DNA of 64,000 bases from Hibiscus mutabilis (taxonomy: Eukaryota > Streptophyta > Magnoliopsida > Malvales > Malvaceae): NCBI GenBank assembly GCA_019671005.1, contig CM033745.1:29663526-29727525 (forward strand), given 5' to 3'. Under the pieces are notes generated by a model that saw only the letters and a list, made by a program, of their open reading frames with translations, did no database searches and was not told the origin of the DNA. Positions 45,157 to 56,394 of this stretch are shown in pieces. Both the position numbers and the translations under genes were made by a program. The stretch's first letter is position 1; each line of letters starts with the position of its first letter.

Positions 45157-45829
45157 AACAAGAGCTTTTCAAAGTTAAGCAATGATTTTGAGAATCAACC
45201 CCTTCTAAGTATGTAATGATGTGGCATGAATGGTTGTGTAAAACAACAAGACAAAGGGAAGAAAGATTAGAATCAAGAAAACACATAGTATTCACAAACA
45301 ATTATAGGCAGCACATTCCAATACTCTAGGACATGTCTCCATTTATTACTAAAACCCTAGGTTTTTCGCATGGCTCTATTGGGGTTGGCTCTAAGTTCTC
45401 AAACAGTTAGGTTATAAAAGGTACCTGAGATGTCCTTGATGTCCCCCTACTAAGGGTAGCAAGGCCCCTGATTCTCACCCATTATAGGCTTCAAAAGAAC
45501 GAAGTTCAACTTAGGAGGACTCACTTCCTATGTCTTCCCGAAGAATCAGTATTCTTACGAAGACATGAGGCATATGAGTCCCGACGGTACTTGGTAGGCT
45601 CATACAGAGAATCAATATTCTGACATGAGCAAAGCATTTTCCCCTCACTTAAAAATTGGGTTGAGGCCGGGAATAGAGCTTTTTGCAACAAATTTTTAAA
45701 TGCGTAAAATAGAATTATATTCATTAAGTGGACGAATAAATTGAAACCTTTGTGAACTTGCAAATTCCTTTTTAAAAAAACATTTTGAAAACAATTTGTG
45801 ACCTGACCTTCTTTTGTTTTTTTTTAAAT
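45157..45829 (-). other. Untranslated leader of element B
   Basis: Matches 6880-7593 of element A. Shared words include AGTGAGGGGAAAATGCTTTG and AAAACCTAGGGTTTT. Conserved between two independent copies, as expected for a leader with packaging or translation roles. Confidence 0.6.
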
Positions 45830-45848
45830 GTCCCCAGCGGAGTCGCCA
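45830..45848 (-). other. Primer binding site-like sequence of element B
   Basis: On the minus strand TGGCGACTCCGCTGGGGAC, three bases after the LTR end. Confidence 0.6.
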
Positions 45849-45851
45849 AGT

Positions 45852-47200
45852 TGTCGCAACCCTTTTTTAGGAAGGTTTTGACGTTTTGGAAAACTTTATA
45901 AAATCACGGAGTCGCCACCAATCCTTTTTTTGAAAAAAAATTGTGATTGGATCACTTTTTAAAACAAGGGTTATTTTAATAAAACATTTTATTTATCAAA
46001 ATAACATTTTTGGTCCACGAAAACAAGAGAAAACAGGTTCGGGGGTTGGTTACGTATGGGGAAGGGTTAGCACCCCCACAACGCCCAAAAAATTGGTACT
46101 TAATTGATTTCAAAAAGACATTTTTAAAACTGGAATTTGTAAGTTCACAAAATTTCGATTTATTTGTCTGCAAGATGAATGTAAATCTATTTTAAAGGCC
46201 TTATCTCCCGAGAAATGAACTTTAATCACCGCTAACACTCCTGGCGCTAACCCGTCATTCCCGTTTGATAAGACACTGCATCAATTAAATTTTCACTTTT
46301 TTAATAAATCAACAAGAAAATTTAATGTGTTAAATTCTTTTAATTAAAATCCAAGTAGTGAATAATCCTAAAGAAATTACTATATTCCTTTTAATTATTA
46401 AGGTTATAATATAATTAATTGTGTTTTATTGAAAATGAAGAATATTTTACAACATGCATGTCACTAATCTAGGTTTTAAGTCCCTAATCTTAAAGTTTAT
46501 TGCACAAATATTTGCATAAAAGACAGAAAATAATTAATTAATTAATTAAATAACTAAGTAATTACTTAAAATTAAATATAGAAAAAGGATTTGTTTTTTT
46601 ATTATTTTTTAAAATAGCAAATCTGAATCAGGGACTAATTTGAAAGAAAGTAAAATGTGGAGGTTAATTTGAAAACAATTTAAAATTATGTGCCAAATTA
46701 AAAAGAAAAAGGATGAAATTGAAACAATTGAAAACTGAAGAGCTGCGGCGCGAGATACGGGAAAGAAAGGCGCGGGTTATATCTGGGTCACTATAAATAT
46801 AACATATTTCATTTCATCCTTATTCATCAGAACAGATCAAAAACTGCCCCTTAAAATTTTCTCTGTCGTATTCATCGTGTTCTTCTTTTTATGAAGAACA
46901 TGATGAATATCCTCCGTGCCAACCGCCTTCCACTAGCACCGGCCGCCGTTGCAGGCGGTGAAATTCCCAAATTCCGATCAATTTCCCATATTCCGACGAC
47001 CTCAAAATCGCATTTTTCCACTAGATTTTACATAAAAACCAAATTCCTTGGCATTTCAAACAAAAAAAACAAGGTAAAAACAATTCCTTTCTTTATTTAG
47101 TTCGAAACAGAAAGTAAATAGATAGGAAAGTTACCAGAACTTGCTTCTTTTTATTGCTTTTGAACGCTGATTACAAATTGCTTGCTCCTACAAATTATGA
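45852..47200 (-). repeat. 5' LTR of element B
   Basis: Ends on the minus strand ...GGGTTGCGACA. Homology to element A's LTR includes GCAACGGCGGCC and runs to about GGAGCAAGCAATTTGTAATC (near 47180). Beyond that, to 47450, the sequence has no counterpart in element A, so the 5' limit is uncertain. Confidence 0.65.
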
Positions 47201-47539
47201 ATTGCATCGGAGAAGATGAAGCGACTGGCTAGAGCTGAAACGTCATGTGCGTGGCTACCATGCACGAGTGATGATCCGCGTGATACATCTCGAAGTGATC
47301 TGAGCCGTTGGATTGCATCCTAATCAAACGGCTGTGTAGTTGAGGCGCTATATCATCCCCAGCTGGCGCGAACTGTGTCGTTGGATCTCAGATTGATCCA
47401 ACGGCCTCCTTTCGGCTACGCAAAGAAAGATGATGAGATTAGGGTTTCTTTTTTGGGTTATAATTGGGCCAGCCGGCCCTTTTGTATAATGTATGGGCAT
47501 GTTTGTTTTTTTTAATTGATGGATTCTATTTAATCTAAT
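47201..47539. other. Unassigned stretch between element B LTR and satellite
   Basis: May be the start of element B's U3. Contains repeated CCGTTGGAT / ATCCAACGGC words (inverted at 47303 and 47390). No gene recognised. Confidence 0.4.
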
Positions 47540-50500
47540 TTAGTTTTACAATATAATCGTGTTGAAAGGATCGTAATCAATTACATGAACTCCAAAATTT
47601 TGATTAAAACTTGTTTTGAGTTTGTACAATATAATCGGTCCATTTGGTAGAGGATTCACACGCCCAGGTATAAATGTGCCTCTAAATGGACCTGTTGTAA
47701 TTTTAATAGAGTAAAAAGTACAAAAATTAAGGTTTTGCAATATAATCATGTTGAATGACTCGCTATTAATTATAGGAAATCATAAAATTTGATTAAAACT
47801 CGTTTTGTGGTCCTTTTTGAAGAGGTTTCACACGAGTAGGTCTAAATGTGCCTTACAATGGACCCGTTAGAATTATAACTAAGTAAAAATAAAAATATAC
47901 GTTTTGCAATATAATCGTGTTAAAAGGATCGTAATCAATTATATGAACTCCTAAAATTTGATTAAAACTTGTTTTGTTGTCCTTTTTGAAGAGGTTTTAG
48001 ACGAGTAGGTCTAAATCAGCATCACAGTGGATCCGTTGGAATTTTAACTAAGTAAAAAGTAAAAAATAGAGGTTTTCCAATATAATCACGTTGAATGGTT
48101 CGTAATCAATTATATGAACTCGTTCAACTTGATTAAAACTTGTTTTGCTGTCATTTTTGAAGAGGTTTAAGACAAGCAGGTCTAAATGGGCCTCACAATG
48201 GACCCATAGGAATTTTAACTGCGTAAAAAGTACAAAAATTGAGGTTTTGCAATATAATCATCTTGAAGTGCTCGCTATCAATTATATGAACTACTAAAAT
48301 TTATTAAAACATATTTTGCGGTCCCTTGTGAAGAGGTTTCACACGAGCAAATTTAAATGTGCCTTACAATGGACCCGTTGGAATTTTATCTAAGTGAAAA
48401 GTATAAAAAAATGAGTTTTTACAATATAATCGTGTTGAAAGGATCGTAATCAATTATATGAACTCCAAAAATTTGATTAAAACTTGTTTTGCGGTCCATT
48501 TGGTAGAGGTTTCACACGAGCAGGTCTAAATGTGCCTCTAAATGGACTTGTTGGAATTTTAATAGAGTAAAAAGTACAAAAATTGAGGTTTTGCAATATA
48601 ATCATGTTGAATGACTCGCTATAAATTATAGGAAATCATAAAATTTGATTAAAACTCGTTTTGTGGTCCTTTTTGAAGAGGTTTCACACGAGTAGGTCTA
48701 AATGTGCCTTACAATGGACCCGTTAGAATTATAACTAAGTAAAAAGTAAAAAAATAGATGTTTTGCAATATAATCGTGTTAAAAGCATCGTAGTCAATTA
48801 TATGAACTCCTAAAACTTGATTAAAACTTGTTTTGTGGTCCTTTTTGAAGAGGTTTTAGACGAGTAGGTCTAAATCAGCCTTACAATGGATCCGTTGGAA
48901 TTTTAACTAAGTAAAAAGTAAAAAATAGAGATTTTGCAATATAATCGCGTTGAATGGTTCATAATGAATTATATGAACTCGTTCAACTTGATTAAACTTG
49001 TTTTGCTGTCATTTTTGAAGAGGTTTCAGACAAGCAGGTCTAAATGGGCCTCACAATGGACCCGTAGGAATTTTAACTGCGTAAAAAGTACAAAAATTGC
49101 GGTTTTGCAATATAATCATCTTGAAATGCTTGCTATCAATTATATGAACTACTAAAATTTTATTAAAACAAATTTTGTGGTCCCTTTTGAAGTGGTTTCA
49201 CACGAGCAGATGTAAATGTGCCTTACAATGGACCCGTTGGAATTTTATCTAAGTGAAAAGTATAAAAATTTAGTTTTTACAATATAATCGTGTTGAAAGG
49301 ATCGTAATCAATTATATGAACTCCAAAAATTTGATTAAAACTTGTTTTGCGGTCCATTTGGTAGAGGATTCACACAAGCAAGTCTAAATGTACCTCTAAA
49401 TGGACCTGTTGGAATTTTAATAGAGTAAAAAGTAAAAAATTGAGGTTTTGCAATATAATCATGTTGAATGACTCGCTATCAATTATAGGAAATCATAAAA
49501 TTTGATTAAAACTCATTTTGTGGTCCTTTTTGAAGAGGTTTCACACGAGTAGGTCTAAATGTGCCTTACAATGGACCCGTTAGAATTATAACTAAGTAAA
49601 AAGTAAAAAAATAGACGTTTTGCAATATAATCGTGTTAAAAGGATCGTAATCAATTATATGAACTTCTAAAATTTGATTAAAACTTGTTTTGTGGTCCTT
49701 TTTGAAGAGGTTTTAGATGAGTAGGTCTAAATCAGCCTCACAATGGATCCGTTAGGAATTTTAACTAAGTAAAAGGTAAAAAATAGAGGTTTTGCAATAT
49801 AATCGTGGTGAATTGTTCGTAATCAATTATATGAACTCGGTCAACTTGACTAAAACTTGTTTTGCTGTCATTTTTGAAGAGGTTTAAGACAATCAAGTCT
49901 AGATGGGGCTCACAATGGACCCGTAGGAATTTTAACTACGTAAAAATTACAAAAATTGAGGTTTTGCAATATAATCGTCTTGAAATGCTCACTATCAATT
50001 ATATGAACTACTAAAATTTTATTAAAACATATTTTGCGGTCCCTTTTGAAGAGATTTCACTCGAGCATATCTAAATTCGCCTTAGAATGGACCCGTTGGA
50101 ATTTTATCTAAGTGAAATGTATAAAAATTGAGTTTTTACAATATAATCGTGTTGAAAGGATCATAATCAATTATATGAACTCCAAAAATTTGATTAAAAC
50201 TTGTTTTGTCGTCCATTTGGTAGAGGTTTCACACGAGCAGGTCTAAATGTGCCTCTAAATGGACTTGTTGGAATTTTAATAGAGTAAAAAGTACAAAAAT
50301 TGAGGTTTTGCAATATAATCATGTTGAATGACTCGCTATAAATTATAGGAAATCATAAAATTTGATTAAAACTCGTTTTGTGGTCCTTTTTGAAGAGGTT
50401 TCACACGAGTAGGTCTAAATGTGCCTTACAATGGACCCGTTAGAATTATAACTAAGTAAAAAATAGATGTTTTGCAATATAATCGTGTTAAAACCATCGT

Positions 50501-52663
50501 AGTCAATTATATGAACTCCTAAAACTTGATTAAAACTTGTTTTGTGGTCCTTTTTGAAGAGGTTTTAGACGAGTAGGTCTAAATCAGCCTTACAATGGAT
50601 CCGTTGGAATTTTAACTAAGTAAAAAGTAAAAAATAGAGATTTTGCAATATAATCGCGTTGAATGGTTCATAATGAATTATATGAACTCGTTCAACTTGA
50701 TTAAACTTGTTTTGTTGTCATTTTTGAAGAGGTTTCAGACAAGCAGGTCTAAATGGGCCTCACAATGGACCCGTAGGAATTTTAACTGCGTAAAAACAAA
50801 AAATTGCGGTTTTTCAATATAATCATCTTGAAATGCTCGCTATCAATTATATGAACTACTAAAATTTTATTAAAACATATTTTGCGGTCCCTTTTGAAGA
50901 GGTTTCACACGAGCAGATCTAAATGTGCCTTACAATGGACCCGTTGGAATTTTATCTAAGTGAAAAGTATAAAAATTGAGTTTTTACAATATAATCGTGT
51001 TGAAAGGATCGTAATCAATTACATGAACGCCAAAAATTTGATTAAAACTTGTTTTGCGGTCCATTTGGTAGAGGATTCACACGACCAGGTATAAATGTGC
51101 CTCTAAATGGAGCTGTTGTAATTTTAATAGAGTAAAAAGTACAAAAATTAAGGTTTTGCAATATAATCATGTTGAATGGCTCGCTATTAATTATAGGAAA
51201 TCATAAAATTTGATTAAAACTCGTTTTGTGGTCCTTTTTGAAGAGGTTTCACACGAGTAGGTCTAAATGTGCCTTACAATGGACCCGTTAGAATTATAAC
51301 TAAGTAAAAATAAAAATATACGTTTTGCAATATAATCGTGTTAAAAGGATCGTAATCAATTATATGAACTCCTAAAATTTGATTAAAACTTGTTTTGTTG
51401 TCCTTTTTGAAGAGGTTTTAGACGAGTAGGTCTAAATCAGCCTCACAGTGGATCCGTTGGAATTTTAACTAAGTAAAAAGTAAAAAATAGAGGTTTTGCA
51501 ATATAATCACGTTGAATGGTTCGTAATCAATTATATGAACTCGTTCAACTTGATTAAAACTTGTTTTGCTGTCATTTTTGAAGAGGTTTAAGACAAGCAG
51601 TTCTAAATGGGCCTCACAATGGACCCATAGGAATTTTAACTGCGTAAAAAGTACAAAAATTGAGGTTTTGCAATATAATCATCTTGAAGTGCTCGCTATC
51701 AATTATATGAACTACTAAAATTTATTAAAACATATTTTGCGGTCCCTTGTGAAGAGGTTTCACACGAGCAAATTTAAATGTGCCTTACAATGGACCCGTT
51801 GGAATTTTATCTAAGTGAAAAGTATAAAAAATGAGTTTTTACAATATAATCGTGTTGAAAGGATCATAATCAATTATATGAACTCCAAAAATTTGATTAA
51901 AACTTGTTTTGCCGTCCATTTGGTAGAGGTTTCACACGAGCAGGTCTAAATGTGCCTCTAAATGGACTTGTTGGAATTTTAATAGAGTAAAAAGTACAAA
52001 AATTGAGGTTTTGCAATATAATCATGTTGAATGACTCGCTATAAATTATAGGAAATCATAAAATTTGATTAAAACTCGTTTTGTGGTCCTTTTTGAAGAG
52101 GTTTCACACGAGTAGGTCTAAATGTGCCTTACAATGGACCCGTTAGAATTATAACTAAGTAAAAAGTAAAAAAAATAGACGTTTTGCAATATAATCGTGT
52201 TGAAGGGATCATAGTCAATTATATGAACTCCTAAAATTTCATTAAAACTTATTTTGTGGTCCTTTTTTATGAGGTTATACACGAGCAGGTGTAAATGTGT
52301 CTTACAATGGACCCGTTGGATTTTTAACGGAGTAAAATGTACAAAAATTGAGGTTTTGCAATATAATCATGTTGAAAGGCTCGTTATCAATTATATGAGC
52401 TCCTAAAATTTGATTAAAACTTGTTTTGCGGTCCTTTTTGAAGAGGTTTCAGACCAGCAAGTCGAAATGGGCCTCAAAATGGACTTGTTAGAATTATAAC
52501 GGAGTAAAAAGTACAAAAAATAGGTTTTGCATTATAATCATGTTAAAAGGCTCATAATAAATTATATGAACTCCTTCAATTTGATTAAAACTCGTTTTGC
52601 GGTCTTTTTTTGAAGAGGTTTAAGACGAACAGGTCTAAATAGGCCTCACAATGCACCCGTTGG
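47540..52663. repeat. Satellite array, about 172-bp monomer, about 30 copies
   Basis: CAATATAATC marks each monomer start: 47549, 47738, 47907, 48078, 48250, 48422, 48594, 48766, 48937 and so on to 52530; spacing 169-172 bp. Monomers fall into five types in fixed order, giving a higher-order unit of about 858 bp whose first monomer starts at 47549, 48422, 49280, 50139, 50987 and 51842. The first monomer has an extra 17 bp near 47618. The last three monomers are divergent, then a LINE end follows. No gene; the 73-codon frame at 48934-49155 is chance. Confidence 0.95.
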
Positions 52664-52671
52664 AAATTTTT

Positions 52672-52779
52672 TTGAAGGAAGAACGCATGCCTCATTAAAA
52701 ACCCCTCTAAGGTCAAGCACCAGGCGAGCCCAGTGGTGACCACCTAAGGGGAAAAGAGTGCCCTAAAATCATTAATAAA
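52672..52779 (-). other. LINE 3' UTR and short poly(A)
   Basis: Non-coding tail after the RNase H frame, ending in AAAAAAA on the minus strand. Confidence 0.6.
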
Positions 52780-53503
52780 TTAAGGAGGATGAAAGTCATC
52801 CATTACAGCAGAGCAGATAAAGTCGGGCATACCCGAGTCAAAGAAAATAGAAGAGCCCAAATGTAAAGCCCAATAGGCTAGCGTGTGAGCAACATAATTA
52901 GCCAACCTAGGGACGTACATAAACCGCAAAGCAGGAATAGAGGAAAACAAAAGAACGCGCCCTCTCAATATGGGGACTCAACAAAGAAGCATCCAGAGAC
53001 TGGGGCTGGATCTTGTGTATCACAATGGCGAAATCCGACTCTAGTATCACATCACTCCAACCTCGATCGCATCCAAGTTGAACACCAGCTACAATCGCAT
53101 GAAATTCAGCCATTGCAGCATCCATGCAATCGGCTGGGTGAAGCACCAAACCACCAAAAATGGAACTCGTACTATCACGTGCGAGGACTCCGATGGCAGC
53201 TGCACCTGCCGACGACTGGAAAGCACCATCCACGTTGATCTTAAACGTCCCTGGAGCTGGAGGCATCCACCAAGGATCCGAGAGGGCTGGGGCTATAGAT
53301 GGCTGAGTGGGGGACAATGGATTGGCATCAACATAGTCTCGAAGAAGACTCTGAGCGTTCATGATAGTGAGCCACGAAGGTTGAAGCCGACGATTATGGA
53401 TAAGATCATTCCTACAATTCCATAAGTTCCACAACACGATGAGAAAGAAGACAAAGTCTGTGCAAGAGAGAAGAGAGGCTCCATCCTCAAACCACAGAGA
53501 CAC
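52780..53503 (-). pseudogene. LINE RNase H domain
   Basis: From about 53290: WMPPAPGTFKINVDGAFQSS (first Asp), AAIGVLARDS, MAEFHAIVAGVQLG (Glu), DVILESDFAIVIH (Asp), then after a frameshift near 52930, RLANYVAHTLAYWAL, where the usual N..AD.LA has H for D. This is the plant RVT_3-type RNase H found at the C-terminus of L1-type elements and related host-like proteins. The frameshift and the altered last residue argue against activity. Confidence 0.8.
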
Positions 53504-53760
53504 CGTCGAAGCAGGAGACAGAAGCTAGCGAGACGAAGGATTTTTGTAGCCCCAGCGCAGTCGCAAAGAGCGTGCAAACCTATTTTTGAAGCTTGATAGA
53601 AATGACAAGACCTCGGCAATAAGTCAGCGGCCGCAAGCCGATTCCCAGTAGGAAGGGCATCACGTCCCGCCCGCCATCCGAAGGTACGCACCTTGGGAAG
53701 CATGGGCGAACGTGATATAATTTTCCAAATAGGTGAAGGTCGAGGTAGAGGCCACGGTGG
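53359..53760 (-). pseudogene. LINE zinc-binding region (zf-RVT)
   Basis: MLPKVRTFGWRAGRDALPTG and NRLAAADLLPRSCHF match the W..P.K...F.WR...D.LPT...L...R zf-RVT signature. The following Cys/His part is degraded (LHALCDCAGAT). It lies between RT and RNase H, its normal place. Confidence 0.7.
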
Positions 53761-53799
53761 TCTGCGCAGAAAGAGGTAGCCAGACCTTATAGTATAAAG

Positions 53800-55403
53800 C
53801 CCAGTGTCATGATTTCCCCAAAGTACTATATCACGACGTTCATCGGTGATAGGGATATGAAGGATATTGCCAGCTTCCTCCCAGTCAAAGTAATCGTGTA
53901 CTTTACGAGCATCCCATTAGGCCCTACCATGGACCAAAAAGTCACGGCAGCGAACCGATATTTCATCATTGTCAGAATACTCTCTATAGAGGGTGAGCGC
54001 AGAAGCCCCACCGCAATTATCACGGTGCACACGAACCTTGCTATCAATACCCAGATGCCAAGAGAATCCAGGAAAGAGTAACTGCAAGGCTTGGCAAAGA
54101 CCCTTCAAAGCAAAGGAATCCCTGCGATTCGCTACAACATCAAAAATGTTCCCCGAATGGAAGTAACGTGCATGGAAGACATGAGAAAACAGAGAGTCAG
54201 AGCCGAGACAAGACGCCAAAGCTGTTTCCCTAACAGCGCAACATTAAAGTGGTGCATGTTACGGAAACCCAAACCACCCACAGATTTTGGGGCACAAATA
54301 GCATCACAAGCAACGAGCGGCCATCCGCGCTTATTATTGCGGCCAGACCACCAGTAACGTCGAATATACCGCGTCATATCATCAATGATGTTTTGCAGCA
54401 ACAAGTAACACGACATGACATATTGTGGCAGGGACTGAGCGACGGACTTAATGAAAACCTTACGTCCGTTAAAGGACAACAGAAAATTATTCCACTTAGT
54501 CAGGCGAGAGTTGACCTTATCGCGAATAAACTCTAAGGCCGTCATTCTGTTCTTCCTAATGAGAAACAGAATTCCAAGGTAGAGACCAGGGTCATCCACT
54601 TCACGCACACCCAGAATCTGATGAACAGTATGCATAAAAACGTGAGGCACACGTGGTCCAAAAAAGATAGTAGATTTATCATAGTTGACTGCTTGGCCAA
54701 AGGAGGACGCATAGAGGTCAAGAATCTCTTTCAACCGTGAAACTTCGCCTATGTCATTCTGAAGGAAGATCAGGCTGTTATCAACAAAGAGGAGATGGTT
54801 GACCCTGGGGCCATGACGGCTAGCACAAAGACACTGCAGGCGGCCAACTCGCTGCTCTGCGTCAAGAGAGGAAAAGAGACTCTGAGAACAGATGAGGAAC
54901 AAGAAAAGGGAAAGAGGGTCCCCCTGCCTAATGCCCCGCTGAGGGTGAAAAACTGGAGAAAGCGAGCCATTGACACGGGCAGTGAAAGAGATAGTGGAAA
55001 TACATCGCATAGCAAGATCCACCCAGGGGGCAATAAAGCCCATCTTCAACATGACTCATTAAAGAAATGACCACTCAACCATATCAAAGGCTCTCTCCAT
55101 ATCTAGTTTAAGAGCGGCACCCTTAAAGGGGCCCGATCCATTAGAGTGGAGAGAGAGTGCACGAGCTCATGCGCAATCAAAATATTACCAGTGATGTTCT
55201 GGCCTTTTACAAAGGCAGCTTGGGCGTCGCTAATACAAAACGGAAGAACATGCTTCACTTGGTTAACTAGAACCTTAGCGACAATTTTATAAAGTACGGT
55301 GCAGAGACTAATGGGTCATAACTGTCGAACCATGGTAGGGTCAGATACCATGGGAATGAGGACAAGCACCGTTTTGTTAACCGATGCCATATCCACATAT
55401 CCC
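53800..55403 (-). pseudogene. LINE reverse transcriptase
   Basis: The open part 55052-54132 (306 codons) starts LKMGFIAPWVDLAMRCISTI, has FHPQRGIRQGDPLSLFLFLI, and VNHLLFVDNSLIFLQND, where the catalytic F.DD is now FVDN. Then follow LYLGILFLIRKN, FLLSFNGRKVFIKSVAQSLP, QYVMSCYLL and WPLVACDAICAPKSVGGLGF, all standard for plant L1 RT. Upstream (55400-55053) are decayed pieces such as ISLCTVLYKIVAKVLVNQ. It would copy LINE RNA at a nicked target site; the lost Asp makes it inactive. Confidence 0.85.
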
Positions 55404-55930
55404 TATAGAAGGTCGAGACATAGTTGGACAACCTCAAGCCCAATTGTGTCCCAATGCAGCCTATAAAAGCCACTTGGGAAACCATCAATACCCGACACTT
55501 TTTGAGGATTAATATCTCGGAAAGCAAAAATAATCTCCTCCTCAGTGAAAGGTCGAGACAAGGACTCATTCATAGAAGGAGTAATGGATGGCACAATATT
55601 ATTAAGAATCATGGGTGACATAGTCAGAGTAGATGATGTGAATAAAGATTGGAAGTAATTTACAACCACGGTCATAAAGTTCTTTTGACGATTCTGCCAA
55701 ACATTATCAGAATCAAAGAGACCCTTGATAGAATTTTTCTTACGACAGTTTGAAGCGCGGGCATGGAAAAAAGACGTATTCTTGTCCCCATGAGAGAGCC
55801 AAGTAATGCGAGAACGTTGCGCCCAATACGCTTCCTTGATGTCAATGAGCTTTCGTAACTCAGATTTAGCTGCCGTTATAGTATCAAGATCAGAACTCGA
55901 TAAACGATGATGCAAGCAGGTATTAATTTG
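55403..55930 (-). pseudogene. LINE ORF2 segment before RT
   Basis: Contains EAYWAQRSRITWLSHGDKNT, SFFHARASNCRKKNSI and EEEIIFAFRDINPQKVSGID with GFPSGFYRLHW, the constant linker before RT in plant L1 elements. The apurinic endonuclease domain that should precede it is missing. Confidence 0.8.
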
Positions 55931-55933
55931 CCA

Positions 55934-56347
55934 TTACAACTCAGCTATGCCATCTTGAGCCACGACATCTTGAGCCTCGGCAGATTCATGCGCATCATCC
56001 TCTAGGCTTGCAGCGGCCATATCCAAAACTAGAACTGCTATAGCTAATGCGCCAACAGGAATATCAGCAGCATGATCGATCGGCATGTCCTCAACTTCAG
56101 CATCTAAGAAAGAGACGGCATAGTGAGACCATGAAAAGGTACAGAAAGGAAAAGAAGCAATAAAAATCAACAGAGCAGAATAGAAAAGGGTAATACCCTT
56201 AGCAATAACTGGTGTCGCCGGAGCAACTCCTTCATGCCCGTCGTCAGCTGTAGAGGTGGCAACTTTCGAAGAACCGTCAGCATTAGCAACATCATTTGGA
56301 GGAGCAGACGCTGTCTTCAATGGGGCACTAGGCACAACATATGACAC
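55934..56347 (-). pseudogene. Frame upstream of LINE ORF2, possibly ORF1 tail
   Basis: About 137 codons, rich in Ala, Asp and Glu (ADGSSKVATSTADDGHEG; ASLEDDAHESAEAQD), with a hydrophobic stretch GITLFYSALLIFIASF. It is in frame with the ORF2 piece, separated by one stop. No zinc knuckle seen. Could be ORF1 tail or captured sequence; unrecognised. Confidence 0.4.
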
Positions 56348-56394
56348 ACGACCTTGCGGTCTTGAGGTGTCTTGAGTTTTTGGTATATCTTACA

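Larger units (their letters stand above)
41725..47200 (-). mobile_element. Ogre/Tat-type element B, minus strand, internally deleted
   Basis: Read on the minus strand: LTR (about 47200-45852), PBS (45848-45830), leader, ORF1 (from 45156), coiled coil, gag start (42654-42099), then directly the last part of an LTR (42098-41725). Protease, RT, RNase H, integrase and the U3 part of the 3' LTR are gone. The remaining sequence is close to element A but better preserved. Confidence 0.75.
52664..56350 (-). mobile_element. L1-type LINE, minus strand, broken
   Basis: Read on the minus strand: an ORF1-like tail, ORF2 without its endonuclease part, RT, zinc-finger-like region, RNase H, a short 3' UTR with TTTTTAATGAGGCATGC, and a run of seven A (plus 52665-52671). 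The 3' end abuts satellite sequence. Frameshifts and stops throughout. Confidence 0.8.

Noticed and set aside
52885..53425. Two + strand frames of 115-117 codons
   Set aside because: Antisense to the LINE RNase H; no motif of their own.
53809..54536. + strand frames opposite the LINE RT
   Set aside because: Shadows of the minus-strand RT and linker.
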